NCBI GenBank assembly: GCA_021798855.1 | Contig: JAJZBP010000161.1 | Location: forward strand, 1-5,009 | Length of the DNA: 5,009 nt | Direction of reading: 5' to 3' | Source: Bacillota bacterium | GTDB taxonomy: Bacteria; Bacillota; Sulfobacillia; JAJZIM01; JAJZBP01 | Shown here: piece by piece, positions 1-4,941 of the stretch | Position numbering within the stretch: position 1 is the first letter of the stretch | Layout: every line of letters begins with the position of its first letter | Translations under genes and position numbers: made by a program | Notes under the pieces: generated by a model | Seen by the model: only the letters and a program-made list of their open reading frames with translations | Databases searched by the model: none | What the model was told of the DNA's origin: nothing

Positions 1-1
1 A

Positions 2-151
2 GCCTTGCGCCTAATTGGAGCCGTGCTGGTAGAGAAGGACGAGGACTGGTCAACCGACAAAAGATATCTGAACCTGGACGCCTATTTGGAATGGAAGAAA
101 CTCGCTCAAGAAGGCGCCGGTAGCCGGGAGATTCAAACCCAGGCTGCATAA
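2..151 (+). CDS. IS256-family (Mutator-like) transposase, C-terminal fragment, 5'-truncated by the window edge
   Basis: Reading from base 2 there are 49 sense codons and then TAA at 149-151. The peptide contains RLIGAVLVEKDEDW, followed by DKRYLNLDAYLEW. This resembles the conserved tail of IS256/Mutator transposases, where an RLxGALLxE-like helix, an (E/D)W pair and a [KR]RY segment occur close to the C-terminus. The catalytic DDE residues would lie upstream, outside the window. The other two forward frames are interrupted or lack this pattern. The reading frame is intact as far as it can be seen and ends 22 bases before the terminal repeat, the usual distance. Whether the gene is complete cannot be told here. 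Confidence 0.72.
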   Translation, partial: ALRLIGAVLVEKDEDWSTDKRYLNLDAYLEWKKLAQEGAGSREIQTQAA

Positions 152-173
152 CTGGGATAAATCACCAGAGAGA

Positions 174-198
174 TTTTACACCAAAAATCGGACTTGAC
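174..198 (+). repeat. Right terminal inverted repeat of the IS256-type element
   Basis: The segment begins TTTTACACC and ends CGGACTTGAC. Read inward from the right end it starts GTCAAGTCCG and finishes GTGTAAAA, the general form of IS256-family ends. The outer boundary is uncertain by a few bases because the left end and target duplication are not visible. Confidence 0.55.
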
Positions 199-332
199 TG
201 AGCGAAAGATTGGATGGAAGTACCTGGAACCTGGAGTGAAACTTCGGTTGTTTCTGGTTTTAATTTGCCGGTAGCAGTTAAGGTAATATTCAATTATTGA
301 AAATAAATACTAAATAATATTTTATAGACCTA
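199..332. other. Gene-free spacer turning AT-rich, with a small palindrome
   Basis: No open frame of note is present between the IS end and the next promoter. From about 281 the base composition switches sharply to A+T. A palindrome with 6-base arms, TTCAAT-T-ATTGAA (289-301), lies about 30 bases upstream of the -35 box of the following promoter. It could be an operator or just AT-rich background; nothing in the sequence decides this. Confidence 0.4.
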
Positions 333-361
333 TTGATCCAAGATAAGTTTATTTATATAAT
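333..361 (+). promoter_or_regulatory. Sigma-A promoter of the small secreted-protein gene
   Basis: The -35 box is TTGATC (333-338) and the -10 box is a perfect TATAAT (356-361), separated by the optimal 17 bases in an AT-rich context. Transcription would start near 368, giving a leader of about 84 bases before the TTG start at 452. No known riboswitch is recognised in that leader. Confidence 0.75.
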
Positions 362-437
362 TTTTTTGGCAACAATCAGCTTCATGATGGGGGTATTGTA
401 TAGTAAAAGCAAGTTTATATTTTATTAGTTTGAATAC

Positions 438-444
438 AAGGAGG
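438..444 (+). promoter_or_regulatory. Ribosome binding site fixing the TTG start of the secreted protein
   Basis: AAGGAGG is a perfect Shine-Dalgarno sequence ending 7 bases before the TTG at 452. It supports a rare start codon that would otherwise be doubtful, and no in-frame ATG offers an alternative. Confidence 0.85.
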
Positions 445-451
445 AGTTAAT

Positions 452-901
452 TTGAAAAACAGGTTTCTAATTGGTGGGCTTCTGGTAAGTTCCCTGACTT
501 TCCTGTCGTGTGTGGGGCTGGCCATCCCCGCGGCAGCGGCCAGTCTCCCCGTATCCGGCTCCGTAACTTTGCCATCGGTGACCACTCCGGGGGTATCCAT
601 CCCTTCCGAAATCATCACCACGCCCGGAGTTTCGGTTTCCGTTTCATCCGTGACCGAGAGCACTCCGCCGGGAGACGTCCCCGCGCAGAACGTGGGGGGC
701 AATTGCCAGGCGGAAAGCCAGGGTCCGGTTTCCGGTAACGCCTGTTTGCCAGGGATGGTAACCCCGTCCGCCAACCTTTTCAGTTCGGGCAGCTTGACCA
801 CTCCTGCTGCAACGGTCAGCGCCAACTCTCAAACTGAGAATACGCCCGCGGAAAGTGTTCCTTCCAAGACCGTGGGCGGGAATACGAAAAACATTCCGTA
901 A
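452..901 (+). CDS. Small secreted Ser/Thr/Pro/Val-rich protein with an internal duplication, function unknown
   Basis: The 149-residue product starts with a Sec signal peptide: basic KNR, a hydrophobic stretch at about residues 5-25, and an AAAA-S region at 27-31 that suits signal peptidase I cleavage after about residue 30. The mature part of about 119 residues is low in charge and rich in Ser, Thr, Pro, Val and Gly. Residues 56-86 and 116-146 align without gaps, 16 of 31 identical. Each copy begins TTP, has a TExTP core and ends VGGN. Shorter TTPGVS motifs occur at 44 and 56. Two cysteines remain (85 and 98), between the repeats. C20 is not in a proper lipobox and lies inside the hydrophobic segment, so a lipoprotein is unlikely. 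There is no LPxTG anchor. The gene has its own promoter, an ideal ribosome binding site and a terminator, so it is a single-gene unit. I do not recognise the family; a surface, matrix or spore-associated role would be a guess. Confidence 0.8.
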   Translation: MKNRFLIGGLLVSSLTFLSCVGLAIPAAAASLPVSGSVTLPSVTTPGVSIPSEIITTPGVSVSVSSVTESTPPGDVPAQNVGGNCQAESQGPVSGNACLPGMVTPSANLFSSGSLTTPAATVSANSQTENTPAESVPSKTVGGNTKNIP

Positions 902-912
902 TTCCGGCCATT

Positions 913-966
913 CGCAAGTCTTAAAGCGGAGGCATCCTTGGGGGTGCCTCCGCTTGCGCGTTTTTT
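913..966 (+). terminator. Intrinsic terminator of the secreted-protein gene
   Basis: A perfect 11-bp stem (924-934 with 945-955, arm AAGCGGAGGCA) has a 10-base loop and is followed after 5 bases by six T (961-966). An alternative outer pairing, CGCAAG (913-918) with CTTGCG (953-958), would bring the helix to within 2 bases of the T run. It begins 12 bases after the stop codon. Confidence 0.88.
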
Positions 967-1208
967 GCCTGGTTGCAGGGAAAAACGGCGGTAACGCAGA
1001 ATTAACAAAAACGACGAGTCGAGGGGATTGGCGCCTTGGTTTTCGTTTCCGATGAGCTACGACGAAGCGCCGGATTACTGGATAGACCAAAAAGGTCCAG
1101 AAGGTAGGGTTCGGCTCCGCACATTCGTCCGCCGCCGGACTCGTGGCGCAGGCGGCTTCGCCGCCGAGGACCGTCGGCGGGGGCAAGGAACAGACCTCCG
1201 CCGAACTC
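967..1208. other. GC-rich structured intergenic region upstream of the dnaG promoter; no gene supported
   Basis: No frame here combines a ribosome binding site, a plausible start and protein-like composition. Several short inverted repeats are present: GTCCG/CGGAC (1127-1140), GGCGGC/GCCGCC around a TTC loop (1151-1165) and CCGCCGA/TCGGCGG (1161-1180). The last two share bases 1161-1165, so they cannot form together. None is followed by a T run, so they are not intrinsic terminators. All lie upstream of the dnaG -35 box and would be transcribed only from a more distant promoter. The region could be a decayed gene or a dispersed intergenic repeat. Confidence 0.45.
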
Positions 1209-1234
1209 TTGACGCCCAGTTCCCGGGCTATAAT
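1209..1234 (+). promoter_or_regulatory. Probable sigma-A promoter of the dnaG–rpoD operon, short spacer
   Basis: TTGACG (1209-1214) and a perfect TATAAT (1229-1234) are separated by only 14 bases instead of 16-18, and there is no extended -10 TG. A hexamer at the standard 17-base spacing would be CTCTTG (1206-1211), a poor -35 box. The position fits: transcription would start near 1241, about 100 bases before dnaG, with nothing else between. The spacing suggests a weak or activator-dependent promoter. Confidence 0.6.
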
Positions 1235-1337
1235 GCAAGGGCCGAGGAGGGGGACCGTTCCGCTTTACCGTGGTGCGGCGAGTGACAGGGCAACGCGCAA
1301 GTGAGCTGCCCCTTTTTCAATGGCCTTGAGAGGAAGG

Positions 1338-3215
1338 ATGGTGGTGGACCGGGAATTAATTCGGGAGATCAAAAGCCGTGCCGACATTGTGGCGGTGATC
1401 TCCGAGTACCTGCCGTTGAAACGGCAGGGGAAGGAATACGTCGGTCTGTGTCCCTTTCATGCGGAAAACTCGCCTTCATTCAGTGTCTCGCCGGAAATGG
1501 GCCTCTTTTATTGTTTCGGGTGCCAGGCGGGCGGGGACGTTTTCCAGTTCCTGATGCGGAGGGAAAACTTGACCTTCCCCGAGGCGGTCAAGCAATTGGC
1601 GGACAAGGTGGGGGTTCACCTCCCCAGCCGGGAATTGACGGCGGAGGAACAGCGCCGGTTGCGGCGGCGGGAAGCTCTGCACCGGCTGCTGGAACGGGCG
1701 ACGGTCCTCCTCCAGGCGAGTCTGCGGGGACCGGAGGGTGAGGTCGCACGGGATTATCTTGCCGGCAGAGGCGTGGCGGAGGAAATGTGGGAGCGATTCC
1801 GCTTGGGATACGCTCCGGGTTCCGGTCAGGTTTCGCTGAGCAGGAAACTGTTGGGGGAGGATGTTTCACCCCAGGCGCTGGCGGCCGTTGGTCTCCTGCG
1901 ACCCGGAACCAACGGTTGGCGGGATTGGTTTTATGGGCGCCTGATCTTCCCGATATGTGATCCTGCGGGAAGGGTTGTTGCCTTCGGGGGTCGAATCCTG
2001 GAAGCGGGGCGGGCGCCCAAGTACCTGAATTCTCCTGAAACAGAGATCTTTGACAAGCGCAAAACCTGGTATGGCCTGTCTCTGGCCAGGGACAGTATCC
2101 GTCGGGAGGGTCGTGCGCTGGTGGTGGAAGGATACCTGGATGTGATCACGTCCCACCAGTACGGTTTTACCACCGCGGTTGCCTCTATGGGAACCTCCCT
2201 GACGCCGGAGCAGGTGCGATTGTTGTCGGCGCAGACCAAGGAAGTGTTGCTGGCCTTCGATGCCGACTTGGCCGGGCGGAAGGCGGCGCGCAAGGGAATG
2301 GAACTCTTCGCCGGAACGGGAGTGGCGGTACGGGTGGCTCCGGTTCCGGAGGGGAAGGATCCCGACGAATTCCTGCGGCAGCGGGGGAAGGAAGCGATGG
2401 AGGAGGTTCTCGCCAAGTCGCCGCCCCTCTTGGACTTCCTGCTGGCGGAGGCGGCGGCGGCCGGACGGGGAGCCGACTTGGGTATACGGGCGGCCCTGGC
2501 CAGGAATTTGCTGCCATTCTTGCGGGGGTTGGCGGACCCGTTGGAGCGGGAGGGATACGCGCAAAGCTTGGCCAGGACGTTGCAGTTGCCCGTGGAATCC
2601 GTCTGGGGGCAAACGCGCCGGGGGAAATCCGTTCCGGGGCAGCGGGATAAATTGCACAATTCCGGAGATGTGGAACATATTTCCCCGAGGAATCGGCATA
2701 ATACAAGGGATAATTTAACTTTTAAAGCGGAATATGCTTTGATTACACTCCTGCTTCGTTCTCCAGAGGGAAGGGAGATTCTTTTCCCGAAATTGGTCGC
2801 CGCTCCCGGGAACAGCCGCCGCGAGGCGGCCCCCAACCAAAACGGAGGAAATGGGGAAACGTCGGCCGGATTTTTTTCCGACCCGCGTCTGGGGGAGATT
2901 GCCCGAGCGGTGCAGGAAACGGCGGCGGGGGGCGAGGCGATTGGGCCGGAGGAAGTTTTGAGCCGGATCACCGACCCGGAAACGGCGGACCTGGTGACGG
3001 GAGCCTTTGTGGAGGGGATTTTGCCGTCGGACACGGCCAGGGCGTTGGAGGAATGCCTGATCACACTGGAAGCAGAAAGGTTGCGGAGAAGACGCGAGGA
3101 ACTGTTGCGGCGTATTGCCGAGGGGGAGATGCGGGGGGAACAGGTGGACCATCTGTTGCGGGAACTCATGGAGACGAAGCCGGCAATGAGGGCGGGAAAG
3201 GAGGGATTAAGGTGA
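1338..3215 (+). CDS. dnaG: DNA primase DnaG
   Basis: DnaG makes the RNA primers for lagging-strand synthesis and works with the replicative helicase at the fork. With the ATG at 1338 the product has 625 residues, close to the usual 600 or so. The N-terminal CHC2 zinc domain has C38, H41, C59 and C62 (CPFH and CFGC). The catalytic core carries RLIFPI (201-206), PKYLNSPET (227-235) and the TOPRIM motifs EGYLDV (catalytic E264) and DAD (D308, D310), with ASMGTSLT (282-289) between them. A polar linker at about 425-461 is encoded by AT-rich DNA. The helicase-binding domain follows from about 462, with a Gly/Asn-rich stretch near 491-511. The start is uncertain. ATG 1320 lacks a ribosome binding site. 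The AGGAAGG at 1331-1337 abuts ATG 1338 but is 6 bases from GTG 1344, so GTG 1341 or 1344 may be the real start. The stop overlaps rpoD. Confidence 0.97.
   Translation: MVVDRELIREIKSRADIVAVISEYLPLKRQGKEYVGLCPFHAENSPSFSVSPEMGLFYCFGCQAGGDVFQFLMRRENLTFPEAVKQLADKVGVHLPSRELTAEEQRRLRRREALHRLLERATVLLQASLRGPEGEVARDYLAGRGVAEEMWERFRLGYAPGSGQVSLSRKLLGEDVSPQALAAVGLLRPGTNGWRDWFYGRLIFPICDPAGRVVAFGGRILEAGRAPKYLNSPETEIFDKRKTWYGLSLARDSIRREGRALVVEGYLDVITSHQYGFTTAVASMGTSLTPEQVRLLSAQTKEVLLAFDADLAGRKAARKGMELFAGTGVAVRVAPVPEGKDPDEFLRQRGKEAMEEVLAKSPPLLDFLLAEAAAAGRGADLGIRAALARNLLPFLRGLADPLEREGYAQSLARTLQLPVESVWGQTRRGKSVPGQRDKLHNSGDVEHISPRNRHNTRDNLTFKAEYALITLLLRSPEGREILFPKLVAAPGNSRREAAPNQNGGNGETSAGFFSDPRLGEIARAVQETAAGGEAIGPEEVLSRITDPETADLVTGAFVEGILPSDTARALEECLITLEAERLRRRREELLRRIAEGEMRGEQVDHLLRELMETKPAMRAGKEGLR
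2705..2733 (+). promoter_or_regulatory. Candidate internal promoter in dnaG, SigH-like, reading toward rpoD
   Basis: Within an AT-rich island of dnaG (about 2640-2745), AAGGGATAA (2705-2713) matches the -35 pattern of Firmicute SigH (RnAGGAwWW) at 8 of 9 positions. GCGGAAT (2727-2733) fits its -10 pattern RnnGAAT. The gap is 13 bases, one more than the usual 11-12. A weak sigma-A-like pair, TTGCAC (2652-2657) and CATATT (2676-2681), lies just upstream. Separate internal promoters for the sigma gene are known in related operons. Linker-coding AT-richness alone could produce these matches. Confidence 0.25.
3197..3204 (+). promoter_or_regulatory. Ribosome binding site of rpoD inside the end of dnaG
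   Basis: AAAGGAGG is followed after 7 bases by GTG at 3212. It selects this GTG over an in-frame extension upstream to about 3053, and gives a sigma factor of 371 residues. The site lies in the last codons of dnaG. Confidence 0.9.
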
Positions 3216-4327
3216 AAAAAGAGCTGGAACGGGAAGAAGTGCAAGAATTGATCAACCGGGGCAAGAAGAAAGGAATGCTCACCTACGGGGAGATTATGGA
3301 TACCCTGCAGGGAGTGGAATTGTCCCCGGAGCAGATCGATAACATTTACGAGGTTCTCGGGGATATCGGGATCGAAGTCGTGGGGGAAGAGGCGGAATTG
3401 GGAGCGGGCACGGGCGGGCCTCCTCCGGCGGTGATGGGAGTGTTGCCCGGCGCCGCCGTGGAAGTTGCCGAGGAAGATCTGGAACTGCCCGAGGGAATCA
3501 GTGTTGACGATCCGGTCAGGATGTACCTGAAAGAAATAGGAAGAATTCCGCTATTGACTCCGGAAGAGGAGGTAACCCTGGCCAAGGCCAACGAGGCGGG
3601 GGACGAGGAGGCCAAGCGACACCTGGCCGAGGCCAACCTGCGGCTGGTGGTCAGCATCGCCAAACGCTACGTGGGCAGGGGGATGCTTTTCTTGGACTTG
3701 ATCCAAGAGGGTAACCTCGGTTTGATCAAAGCGGTGGAGAAATTTGACTACCGGAAGGGATACAAATTCAGCACCTACGCGACGTGGTGGATCCGCCAGG
3801 CGATCACCCGGGCCATCGCCGACCAAGCCAGAACCATCCGCATTCCGGTGCACATGGTGGAAACCATCAATAAACTGATCCGGGTGTCGCGCCAATTGTT
3901 GCAGGAGTTGGGGAGGGAACCGACCCCGGAGGAGATCGCCCGGGAAATGGACGTCTCGGTGGAGCGGGTGCGGGAAATAATGAAGGTGGCGCAGGAACCC
4001 GTTTCCCTGGAGATTCCCATCGGGGAAGAGGAAGACAGTCACCTGGGTGATTTCATCGAGGATGAGGAGGCGCCGGCGCCGGCGGAGGCGGCTTCCTACC
4101 TTTTGCTCAAGGAGCAACTGGAGGAGGTTTTGGAGACCCTGACCTTGCGGGAGAAGAAGGTATTGCGCCTACGCTTCGGTCTGGACGACGGGCGGGCGCG
4201 GACTTTGGAGGAAGTGGGGCAGGTTTTCGGGGTGACGCGGGAGCGGATCCGCCAGATCGAGGCCAAGGCGTTGCGCAAGTTGCGCCATCCCAGCCGGGCC
4301 AAGCGGCTGAAGGACTATTTGGAGTAA
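3212..4327 (+). CDS. rpoD: Housekeeping RNA polymerase sigma factor, sigma-70/SigA (RpoD)
   Basis: This is the primary sigma subunit that directs RNA polymerase to TTGACA/TATAAT promoters. The 371 residues equal the length of B. subtilis SigA, so it is a short primary sigma without the large insert between regions 1 and 2 seen in E. coli. Region 1.1 spans about 5-58. A flexible Gly/Pro/Ala/Glu-rich linker follows (about 63-90). Region 1.2 starts at DDPVRMYLKEIGR (99-111). Region 2 (about 137-208) contains NLRLVVSIAKRY, DLIQEGNLGLIKAVEKFDY and the -10-melting and -10-binding segment with YATWWIRQAI (189-198). Region 3 covers about 213-295. Region 4 (about 304-360) has the -35-binding helix-turn-helix, with TLEEVGQVFG and VTRERIRQIE. 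Region 1.1 marks it as a primary sigma. Its GTG start overlaps the dnaG stop as GTGA, pointing to translational coupling. No clear terminator follows. Confidence 0.98.
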   Translation: MKKELEREEVQELINRGKKKGMLTYGEIMDTLQGVELSPEQIDNIYEVLGDIGIEVVGEEAELGAGTGGPPPAVMGVLPGAAVEVAEEDLELPEGISVDDPVRMYLKEIGRIPLLTPEEEVTLAKANEAGDEEAKRHLAEANLRLVVSIAKRYVGRGMLFLDLIQEGNLGLIKAVEKFDYRKGYKFSTYATWWIRQAITRAIADQARTIRIPVHMVETINKLIRVSRQLLQELGREPTPEEIAREMDVSVERVREIMKVAQEPVSLEIPIGEEEDSHLGDFIEDEEAPAPAEAASYLLLKEQLEEVLETLTLREKKVLRLRFGLDDGRARTLEEVGQVFGVTRERIRQIEAKALRKLRHPSRAKRLKDYLE

Positions 4328-4498
4328 GTCCGACCATGGGCCGGACGGCAGGGGAGGTGGAGTCCGGTCGAAGTCATCCCGTTTCGACGGGTGAAAGTGT
4401 CCGGGCGCGGATTATGTTACCATCAAGTCCGGTAGGTGTTGCGGGGTGGGCGGCCGGCGGACCGCTTGGGCAAGGCAACCGCGCGACTGTGGGTGAAC
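4328..4498. other. Gene-free spacer after rpoD with small alternative hairpins
   Basis: No coding region is supported. CCCGT-TTCG-ACGGG (4378-4391) forms a UUCG-capped hairpin, extended by TCA/TGA past a one-base bulge (4374-4394). GTCGAA (4367-4372) can instead pair with TTCGAC (4383-4388). GTCCG recurs four times (4329, 4362, 4399 and 4428), the first time within an imperfect hairpin just after the rpoD stop. None has a T run, so rpoD transcription may end by another route or continue into the tRNA genes. Confidence 0.4.
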
Positions 4499-4527
4499 TT
4501 GACTTGGAGCGGGATGCTTGCTATAAT
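4499..4527 (+). promoter_or_regulatory. Strong sigma-A promoter of the tRNA operon
   Basis: TTGACT (4499-4504) and a perfect TATAAT (4522-4527) are 17 bases apart, and TGC just before the -10 box supplies an extended -10 element. Transcription would start near 4534, about 29 bases before the first tRNA. This matches the high demand for tRNA and is much closer to consensus than the dnaG promoter. Confidence 0.88.
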
Positions 4528-4562
4528 GAGCCCTGCCAATTAAGCTCAGTCGACCTTTAAGT

Positions 4563-4637
4563 TCCTCGATAGCTCAATGGTAGAGCACTCGGCTGTTAAC
4601 CGAGTGGTTGCAGGTTCGAGTCCTGCTCGAGGAGCCA
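4563..4637 (+). tRNA. tRNA-Asn (anticodon GUU)
   Basis: A complete cloverleaf is present. The acceptor arms TCCTCGA (4563-4569) and TCGAGGA (4627-4633) pair fully. The D stem is GCTC/GAGC, and the anticodon stem is CTCGG/CCGAG around CTGTTAA, with GTT at 4595-4597. The T stem is GCAGG/CCTGC with a TTCGAGT loop. Discriminator G (4634) and an encoded CCA (4635-4637) follow. It is the first tRNA of a three-gene transcript. Confidence 0.97.
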
Positions 4638-4646
4638 TTTTTATTT

Positions 4647-4721
4647 GCGCCCGTAGCTCAACGGTAGAGCGGTCGGCTCATAACCGATTGGTTCGGGGTT
4701 CGAAACCCTGCGGGCGCACCA
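4647..4721 (+). tRNA. tRNA with CAU anticodon, probably tRNA-Ile2 (lysidine-modified), otherwise elongator Met
   Basis: The acceptor arms GCGCCCG (4647-4653) and CGGGCGC (4711-4717) pair fully, with discriminator A (4718) and encoded CCA. The anticodon CAT is at 4679-4681 in a CTCATAA loop. It is not the initiator, because base pair 1-72 is G-C and the anticodon stem lacks the three G-C pairs. The E. coli isoleucine identity set described for tRNA-Ile is present: C4-G69, U12-A23, C29-G41, A37, A38 and A73. C4-G69 and C5-G68 are also recognised by the lysidine synthetase TilS. The CGGCTCATAACCG arm resembles B. subtilis tRNA-Ile2 rather than its elongator Met (CGGTTCATACCCG, from memory). Ile2 would read AUA codons after C34 becomes lysidine. 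The gene itself is certain; the amino acid is inferred. Confidence 0.93.
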
Positions 4722-4726
4722 GTTTT

Positions 4727-4801
4727 GGGCGATTAGCTCAGCGGGGGAGCGCTTGATTCACATTCAAGAGGTCGCAGGTTCGATCCCTGCATCGCCCACC
4801 A
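4727..4801 (+). tRNA. tRNA-Val (anticodon CAC)
   Basis: The acceptor arms GGGCGAT (4727-4733) and ATCGCCC (4791-4797) pair fully. The D stem is GCTC/GAGC around a G-rich loop. The anticodon stem CTTGA/TCAAG encloses TTCACAT, with CAC at 4759-4761. The T stem is GCAGG/CCTGC. Discriminator A and an encoded CCA end at 4801. It reads GUG codons. It is the last tRNA of the cluster, and its 3' end borders the repeat-rich right flank. Confidence 0.96.
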
Positions 4802-4814
4802 TAAAGAAAGCCAG

Positions 4815-4840
4815 GCAGCCGTAAGGCTGCTTCTTCTTTT
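4815..4840 (+). terminator. Intrinsic terminator of the tRNA operon
   Basis: A 6-bp GC stem, GCAGCC/GGCTGC (4815-4820 and 4825-4830), is capped by a GTAA tetraloop and followed directly by the T-rich tract TTCTTCTTTT. It starts 14 bases after the CCA of tRNA-Val. Confidence 0.85.
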
Positions 4841-4859
4841 GTTCCACGAATGTTCCACG
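4840..4859. repeat. Direct repeat TGTTCCACG, two copies 11 bases apart
   Basis: The 9-mer occurs at 4840-4848 and 4851-4859 in the same orientation, so the copies are about one helical turn apart, which suits two protein subunits bound on one DNA face. The first copy touches the T tract of the tRNA terminator. The protein that might bind is unknown. Confidence 0.6.
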
Positions 4860-4882
4860 GAAAAAGGGGCGGAAAAGGGCTT

Positions 4883-4941
4883 TTGACCACCATTTGACCG
4901 CCGAATTTCTGGCAGCCAGCTTGACCAACAAGTTGACCGCC
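4883..4941. repeat. Duplicated pair of TTGACC motifs
   Basis: TTGACC occurs four times, at 4883, 4894, 4921 and 4933. It forms two units (4883-4902 and 4921-4941), each with TTGACC followed 11-12 bases later by TTGACCGCC. The units differ by one base in length and at a few spacer positions, and start 38 bases apart. No -10 box lies at the right distance for these to act as -35 elements. They may be binding sites for a DNA-binding protein such as an integrase, or the reverse strand of a short repetitive coding tail. Confidence 0.55.

Larger units (their letters stand above)
1..198 (+). mobile_element. Right-hand end of an IS256-family insertion sequence
   Basis: This stretch joins the C-terminal part of a transposase gene (2-151) to a terminal inverted repeat (174-198), which is the normal right-end layout of IS256-family elements. 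The left end lies outside the window, so it is unknown whether the copy is full length or a remnant, and the target-site duplication cannot be identified. The element is co-directional with the next gene, but an AT-rich spacer with its own promoter separates them. The family call rests on recognised protein and end-sequence patterns, not on a database match. Confidence 0.7.

Noticed and set aside
415..825. 136-codon open frame antisense to the secreted-protein gene
   Set aside because: The + strand gene has promoter, ribosome binding site, signal peptide and terminator. The antisense frame has none and merely mirrors the repeats.
452..901. Chaplin-like surface protein, because of repeated GN motifs and two cysteines
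   Set aside because: The spacing and hydrophobic pattern of chaplin domains are absent; the resemblance is limited to short Gly-Asn motifs.
1002..1238. Possible - strand genes in the spacer upstream of dnaG (also 644-1186)
   Set aside because: They have no ribosome binding site, Arg/Pro/Ser-rich composition typical of antisense frames in GC-rich DNA, and they cross the terminator or the promoter.
1028..1285. Possible 85-residue + strand gene between the terminator and dnaG
   Set aside because: It has only a weak purine run before a TTG start, is Arg/Gly-rich with no recognisable motif, and runs through the dnaG promoter.
3053..3211. In-frame N-terminal extension of rpoD by 53 codons
   Set aside because: It overlaps dnaG, has no ribosome binding site at its start and lacks similarity to sigma region 1.1. 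The GTG at 3212 has a perfect site and gives the usual length.
1931..3244. 437-codon open frame antisense to dnaG
   Set aside because: dnaG on the + strand is certain. The antisense frame is a by-product of high GC and codon bias and shows Ser/Arg-rich, motif-free sequence.
4336..4560. Possible 74-residue gene between rpoD and the tRNAs
   Set aside because: There is no ribosome binding site, the frame contains the tRNA promoter, and the composition is not protein-like.
4840..4859. TGTTCCACG resembles half of a chromosomal parS site (TGTTCCACGTGGAACA)
   Set aside because: parS is a palindrome. Here two half-sites are in direct orientation and no complete inverted site forms, so ParB/Spo0J binding is not supported.
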